From assembly GCA_946811695.1 (NCBI GenBank), contig OX328127.1, positions 45,642,611 to 45,706,610 on the forward strand: a DNA stretch of 64,000 nt, read 5' to 3'. The position numbers and the translations under genes were made by a program. Below, one piece after another: positions 58,892 to 64,000 of this stretch. Origin of the DNA: Gonocerus acuteangulatus (lineage: Eukaryota; Arthropoda; Insecta; Hemiptera; Coreidae). The notes under the pieces are model-generated. The model worked only from the letters and a program-made list of their open reading frames with translations. It made no database searches and was not told the DNA's origin. The stretch's first letter is position 1. Each line of letters begins with the position of its first letter.

Positions 58892-59990
58892 AAGCAGCTA
58901 AAGCCTTACGAGTTCTCTTTCCTAAAATGCTCCACCTCACTTGTCTAGCACATGGCCTCCATAGAATCGCTGAAGAGATAAGAAGTTTGTATCCTCACGT
59001 GGATAAATTAGTTTCTAACGCCAGGAAAATCTTCCTAAAATCACTCTCTCGAATCCGGGTTTTTAAGGACATAGCACCAGAGCTGGCTTTACCTCCTCAG
59101 CCAGTTCTTACCAGATGGGGAACCTGGATCTCAGCAGTAATATATTACTCCAAAAACTTGGACAAGATACGTGAGGTAGTTCATGCAGTATCAGTAGACG
59201 AAGTTAGTTCAGTTCGCGAGGTAAAAAAGTTGCTGGACCAAGAAGAGCTTAGCAATGATCTGGCATTTATAAAAGCACATTATAGTGTGATACCGGAAGC
59301 AATCTTGAAGTTAGAGAAAAGAGATGATTCGCTGGTATCATCTATGGGGATCTTCGAAGATGCTGTAAATCAACTGCTCCAAGCACCAGGAGAAAAAGGA
59401 CAGAGTATCATTGAAAAAGTTAAACGTGTTCTGAGTGCTAATGTGGACATCGAAAAAATTAAGAACATTCGTAATGTTCTGAAAGGCGATAATTCTGTTT
59501 TAACTGGCATGTGTCCTTTCGATGTAGCTTGTTTCAAATTTGCGCCTATCACTTCAGTGGAAGTAGAACGTACCTTTTCCATGATGAAAAACATTCTTTC
59601 TGACAAGCGTCTGTCTATGACAGTTGATACTTTAAAAAAGCATCTTGTTGTAGCTTGTAATCAGGGAAAGTAAGAGTAAGTACAGTATTTAAAATGCACC
59701 TTTTAATTGATAATTAGGAATGAGATTCCTCTTTGCCTTCACTCCTTGTAAATACCTATTTTAATTAAAGTACTTTTATGTATTTCAAGTGCCTTTTTGC
59801 CTGCCTATTTTAACCAGAATTAAATGCCTAACTTCCGGGCTCTAATAATGAGTAAGATTCATCTTTACCTTCACTCCTAATAAATGCCTATTTTAACTAA
59901 AGTACTGCCTATTTTCAGTATTTTAACTGCCTTTTTGCCTGCCTATTTTAACCAAAAATAAATGCCTAACTTCCGGGCTCTAGTCATAAC

Positions 59991-61269
59991 GATACCCAGT
60001 AATAGATTCCTGAATAATATTTTTAATTTTTTCACTTCCCATCTTAGTAATAAATGATTTAATGAGAGTGAATATTAGAAGTCGATCAATATTTAGAGCC
60101 GGAATCAATTAATGTTTGTAACTTCTTTTTAGAGTAATGTTGTAGCAAGATCAAGATTTCTAAAAAACTTATCAAAGGAGTTTCAAAGCTTCTGTTTCTT
60201 GCTGCGTTGTATATATTTAGGCGATAAGGAAATAATGATAAGCTATAAATAAATGTGGAAAACTATATTTATCTGTGTGTTTACGTGTAGAAGTACCCCT
60301 GTCTGCTACTCAACCGTCTACAAAAACCATCCAATTTGATAAAATTTGAAGAAAAAAAAATTCTGAAACGAAAGGTCATGTTTGTTAAGTAGCGGCATCC
60401 CAGCACCAGAACAATATTTTTTCCCCAGCGAAAATTGCATGTAAAATAGTAGCGCTTACAATTTTCCTTTAAAGGACTTCTTCCAAGCTGATGTATTTAA
60501 CAGGTTTGAGGAAAATGAAAATATACTAGATTTGTTTTTTGTTATGAGTACGCCATATCGACAGGTTGTGTTACATATTTTTTTCACAGACACATGTTTG
60601 ACATTCATTGAAACTATGATAGTTTCATAGTTTTGGTGGAATTTTGAATTTGTCATATCTTTTCATAACGTACTCCAAAATGGTAGAAAAATTGTATTAA
60701 GTGAGTGGTAGCCACAAATTTATAATACAATATAGAGAATATTATATTATCAGGCATCAGAGATTTGGGAATTTTCGAATATTTTGTTAAATATCTCAAA
60801 AACGGTTGATAAATCACTAAGTGGGCGGCGAAGAATTTAATGTCAATTATTTTTACAATAGATCCCGTCTTCCAATTAGGATATCAGGACATTTATTGTT
60901 TAAATGTAGAATTGCATCTTAGGAATTTATACGAACTTTAGTAGTTGTGTTATGTAGACGACTCTTAGTAGTGATTTTAGAAATTAAATGTTATTATTTG
61001 TAGTTATCGTATAGCGTCAAATGTGAACTCTTATCGTATGTGACTCAAAAAAGTATTCATTGTATTTTGAGAATGATTCAGGCGGCAATTTACGCAAGTT
61101 TTATGTTATCTCCTAACCTTCCTTTGTGATTAGATAAAAAAAAAAAAATATGTTTATGTTTGATCTAGAGAAATCCTTCGTCTGCTATCATTTAAAATAA
61201 TCTTTGTACAAATTTTTATAATTTTGGGACTTAGTGATATACTTTGTAATAAGAAATCATTGATCTATT
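59991..61269. other. Gene-free stretch with decayed Helentron-like interior
   Basis: 60340-60900 follows the internal order of subfamily 1 (CTGAAACGAAAGGTCATGTT, AGTAGCGCTTACAATTTTCC, AAATATCTCAAAAACGGTTG) but is badly diverged and lacks ends. The rest is AT-rich and unassigned. Confidence 0.5.
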
Positions 61270-61800
61270 TTGCATGATATTCTATAAGAGAAGAATGCCA
61301 ACATCGCCAAATGACGACTAAAAACAAACATGGGGCTGTAGTTCTTCACCTAATGTTAGAGGGTTATAGTTGGCATAAACCCTGTTTTTCAAATATCCCC
61401 ACAAGAAAATGTCTTACGCAGTTAGATCGAGTGATCAAGGTGGCCAGCAGCTAGGACCATGAGGTCGTGGCGATTTAAGAAATTACTCGCCTGCAGAGAT
61501 TTGTGTGGGACATCCACCAAAGTGGAAAGTACCCATGGTTCAAAGGAACATCTAGAAAAGTTGGTAATTCCACTTGCAGGAAATTTAGTAACCGAGCTCC
61601 AATTAAATTATTTCTATAGGTATAAGGACCAATAAATTTGAATGTGAGAGGGCCACACCAAGCATTGATGCTTTGAACCAACTGGTGGCGACTAGAATAC
61701 GATATTCTAGGATTTACCTAAGCCACGTTCGAAAATTCCAATGGTTTAATAGACCGCTTGTTGTGAGCTTAAATTCGTCAGTCCACAAGATGTAAGGGAG
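61270..61800 (-). pseudogene. Mariner-type transposase C-terminal remnant
   Basis: Minus strand reads ENILPYILWTDEFKLTTSG (catalytic TDE) near 61740-61800, then INAWCGPLTFKFIGPYTYRN near 61610-61680, a degenerate FLQVELPTFL block, and WPP.SLDLTA.DIFLWGYLKN near 61390-61450. The last block corresponds to the common PPRSPDLTPxDFFLWGYLK motif of a Tc1/mariner group widespread in arthropods. Several frame changes and stops; dead copy. A terminus-like CAGGGTGTCCCAAATTGAGA at about 63262 may be from the same group. Confidence 0.75.
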
Positions 61801-62201
61801 AATGTTTTCCTCAACTTCCGTAAATTGCATTTACCACTAGTATTTCTAAAGTGGCATAACTCAAAAATCTGTTTTCTTCACACTGTCATAGTTATGACTG
61901 TGAAAGGCATGGTAAATATATCTTTATCAACCATCAAAACTGTATGTAACTAGCTTCAGAGCTTGTACACCACAGGGCACTTCTGTCACCCTTCCAGTCT
62001 TAATCCTAAGGCCCCTAACTAGGCCAGAGAGACACATTTTCAGTTGAGTTTTATTTTGAGTTGTGTCACTTTAGAAATACTTGTGCGATTTGTGCACGGA
62101 ACATTAGACGCCTGTCGTAATCAGAGCCCGGAAGACTATGGACAAGAGCGATAGGGTATTAAATGATATGTTTGAAGCACATCCCTTATTTTGTTCTTTA
62201 A

Positions 62202-62414
62202 TTTTAATTTAAATTTTAACGTCCATTTATTATTAACTACGAATTTTAGGACGGGTTATCTACAGGTTACCACCCTTTTCTAGCCAGGATAGGGGTGATG
62301 CCTTTTCTTTTTTCGAAAGAAAAGCCACTGCCCCTAGTGGGAATCGAACCCACGACCTTTGGCACGGAGTGTTAAGAGCTCACACCTTAACCCTCACGGC
62401 TACCGGGTCTCCTT
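62202..62414 (-). mobile_element. tRNA-derived SINE, family 2
   Basis: Minus-strand head GACCCGGTAGCCGTGAGGGT followed by TAAGGTGTGAGCTCTTAACA and box B GGGTTCGATTCCC resembles a tRNA with a long variable arm (Ser/Leu type). It is flanked by a 13-bp duplication TTTTGTTCTTTAA (62189-62201 and 62415-62427). Unlike family 1, the body carries GATAACCCGTCCTAAAATTC and no long A-tail. Confidence 0.88.
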
Positions 62415-62427
62415 TTTTGTTCTTTAA

Positions 62428-63258
62428 AATACCTAAAATAATTCCAGTATTTCGAAGAGAAGGATTCGGATTTTCTATGAATTACAGAAAAATTTTCAGT
62501 TTCTCTTGAAAATTAGGACTACTGTTTTTTTATGTAAAAGTTCCGCCAAAAGAGCAAGACCTTTGAAAAAAAAAAGGATTAACAATTCCCATTTCAAGCT
62601 TTCCAAATATCATCAGGAATAAAGATTATGTGGAAACGCATTAACATGTGCAGATCCTGCAAGTTGAATCTTTTTGAAATCAAAACCTTCTGACAAATAA
62701 CTTGTAAATAGATTTATCTTTCCAAGGACGGATGTAATAAAAGCCGTAACGAAAAGAATGTCCGTGCATGCAAATGAACTGAATCTATTGTTATATATAT
62801 ATATATATATATAACTATTGTCTTATTTTCGACGTGACCTTGGAAATGTGAGGACGTTCAACGACACATCTCGGATTGCAAATCGGAATTGTTTTTGTCT
62901 AATTTTACATTCATTAAAGATTCTTTGCACATACCTAATTTTTTTTTTCAGCCATATGCAAAAACGTGACACTTCTATAGGCAATTATCTTATTACTCTA
63001 ACAAGAAAATTGCTGAGGAGTTTCCTTCATTATGAAATATAAATTAAAAAAGAACAACATAATTCACACATTATAATTCAAGCAATGATTTCATTCTAAT
63101 GCCAGCACTTTTCTGTCAAATCCTCTTTTTTCATTAAGCTCCGTTATATTTGTTAAGATTCTTTAAAAACAATCCATTAATGATTTTTTTTTTTTTTATT
63201 TAATGCATAGAAGGACATGAGAAAAGATCTACAGAATTTTGTTGGTCTAGTGTTACTA
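62428..63258. other. Gene-free stretch
   Basis: A decayed minus-orientation Helentron-like 5' end is likely at 62632-62673 (GGAAACGCATTAACATGTGC). A short (TA)n tract lies at 62793-62813. Nothing else supported. Confidence 0.45.
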
Positions 63259-63512
63259 TACAGGGTGTCCCAAATTGAGATGTCATAACTTAAGGGGTTT
63301 ATTCTACATCTCATTTGTAGTTCAGGGACGCAGAAATGAGCGTTCTGTGGCAACTAGTAGAATTGTTGCACATATGTTTTATTTATGAGGTTATATAAAA
63401 TTACTTTAATCCATTAATTATTTGTTAAAAGCAATAAAAAGTTTTTTGTGTTCATTAAATATTTGTACATTTTTACAAGTGTCAGGAAGCCTCTAAATTG
63501 GTGACCCCGACG
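63259..63512 (+). other. Probable end of a Ty3/gypsy LTR and primer-binding site
   Basis: 63366-63495 has TATA-like TTATATAAAATT and AATAAAAAG typical of an LTR, but its 5' start could not be defined. TGGTGACCCCGACGA (63499-63513) begins with TGG, complementary to a tRNA 3' CCA, as expected of a primer-binding site just ahead of gag. At about 63262 a mariner-like terminus CAGGGTGTCCCAAATTGAGA precedes it. Confidence 0.5.
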
Positions 63513-63577
63513 AAAAAGGGCACGCAAGGAAGGTGAGAAAATAATTTTACTCATTTTGTGCTCCCGTAAAGACAATA

Positions 63578-64000
63578 ATGGAAGGTGATTTGCTAGACCT
63601 TTACTCAGCAGATGAGGATCAAGTTATAACCCCGGCTTCGATGCCCCAGCAACTAGACATTTCCCCTGCTATGGCTATCAAGGCCCAGCTCCCCATCTTC
63701 CATAAACGTGAACCAGACTTATTTTTCTTACAATCTGAAACAATTTTTCTACTTTATGGTGTTAAAAATAGTACGAAAAAATTTCGCTATATCGTCTCCC
63801 AACTGGATGTAGATACCGCGAAGCAAGTAATGGACCTTATGAGTGATCCACCGGCCGACAATCCCTACCAAATATTAAAAGACAGAATAATGAATATATT
63901 TGGGAAAGGACATCAAGCTAAATCTCTTCTCGATGAACAGCAACTAGGAGATCAACGCCCATCACAGTTCTTAATGCAACTAAAACGACTAGGCGGTACG
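63578..64000 (+). CDS. Ty3/gypsy-type Gag, 5' part
   Basis: ATG at 63578 opens 141 codons that run off the window without a stop. The protein begins MEGDLLDLYSADED and has PIFHKREPDLFFLQSETIF, FRYIVSQLDVDTAKQVMDLM and QQLGDQRPSQFLMQLKRLGG. This order matches the N-terminal Gag domain (DUF7041-type) of arthropod Ty3/gypsy retrotransposons. The frame is intact as far as it goes. It lies 64 bp after the primer-binding site candidate. Confidence 0.85.
   Translation, partial: MEGDLLDLYSADEDQVITPASMPQQLDISPAMAIKAQLPIFHKREPDLFFLQSETIFLLYGVKNSTKKFRYIVSQLDVDTAKQVMDLMSDPPADNPYQILKDRIMNIFGKGHQAKSLLDEQQLGDQRPSQFLMQLKRLGGT

Larger units (their letters stand above)
46703..59673 (+). pseudogene. hAT transposase in three separated segments
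   Basis: Segment 1 (46703-47156) starts MPKVSSLRGKL and holds a BED-type zinc finger CKVC..H..H (CKVCEKSINHDKKYFITQHF then ATTKHK). Segment 2 (about 55523-55772) starts ISIDETTDAMGRYIANV, with the catalytic region DETTD and FVTDIAPYM. Segment 3 (58893-59673) holds [32 protein letters not shown] and the hAT C-terminal dimerisation region [20 protein letters not shown], stopping at 59671-59673. The segments are collinear with one hAT protein of the type common in arthropods, also related to CGGBP1-like proteins. Each segment is open; only the two insertions break it. It would cut and paste hAT DNA with 8-bp duplications. Confidence 0.92.
46125..59982 (+). mobile_element. hAT transposon with nested insertions
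   Basis: Perfect 20-bp inverted ends TAGAGCCCGGAAGTTAGGCA and a perfect 8-bp duplication GTCATAAC (46117-46124 and 59983-59990). It spans 13.86 kb, but about 2.37 kb remains after removing the I-like element (47158-55526) and the Helentron-like element (55773-58891), a normal hAT size. A second copy of the right end (TAACTTCCGGGCTCTA at about 59828-59845) precedes the true right terminus. Confidence 0.95.

Noticed and set aside
62126..62145. AGAGCCCGGAAG resembling the hAT end at 46125
   Set aside because: Only 12 bases match, there is no second end and no 8-bp duplication, so it may be chance or a very old remnant.

Overview
This window is eukaryotic DNA, AT-rich and full of transposable elements, most likely from an arthropod. 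The reasons are the mix of families (Jockey and I-like non-LTR elements, Penelope, hAT, Transib, Tc1/mariner, Helitron and Helentron-like elements, tRNA-derived SINEs, Ty3/gypsy), the many A/T runs and (TA)n tracts, and the lack of any prokaryotic gene layout. I found no complete host gene. One 109-bp stretch at 37277-37385 could be an isolated host exon, with low confidence. Species-level placement is not possible from sequence alone.

Layout. 1-9 kb: two copies of one I-like non-LTR family (1-1303 with an internal deletion; 5955-8895 nearly intact from the RT onward), a SINE with an 11-bp target duplication, and a foldback element built around a palindrome (4711-5833). 10-20 kb: a 12 x 50-bp minisatellite, short DNA elements, and a Transib (RAG1-type) transposon with a perfect 5-bp duplication nested inside a second DNA element with TTA flanks. 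20.9-28.6 kb: a giant inverted repeat with 2.1-kb arms around a 3.5-kb spacer that carries a Tc1 element. 28.7-33.4 kb: a full-length, apparently intact Jockey element with both ORFs, its 3' tail and an 11-bp duplication. 36-46 kb: Penelope remnants, SINEs and Helentron-like elements. 46.1-60.0 kb: one hAT transposon with 8-bp duplications, broken by a complete I-like retrotransposon and by a Helentron-like element. The I-like insert is itself split by another Helentron-like element and by a canonical Helitron. 61-64 kb: a mariner remnant, a second SINE family, and the start of a Ty3/gypsy element whose gag runs off the window.

How the parts relate. The best signal is a non-autonomous rolling-circle (Helentron/Helitron2-like) population with at least two subfamilies. 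Each has a conserved 5' end (GTCCG...GCAGGAACTGC), a subterminal block that is the inverted copy of its own 3' hairpin, a 3' hairpin followed by CTAA, internal (TA)n tracts, and insertion between A residues. The 3' hairpin and the 5' subterminal block change together between subfamilies. Several host elements become collinear again in frame when the inserts are mentally removed, giving independent support for the boundaries and a relative insertion history.
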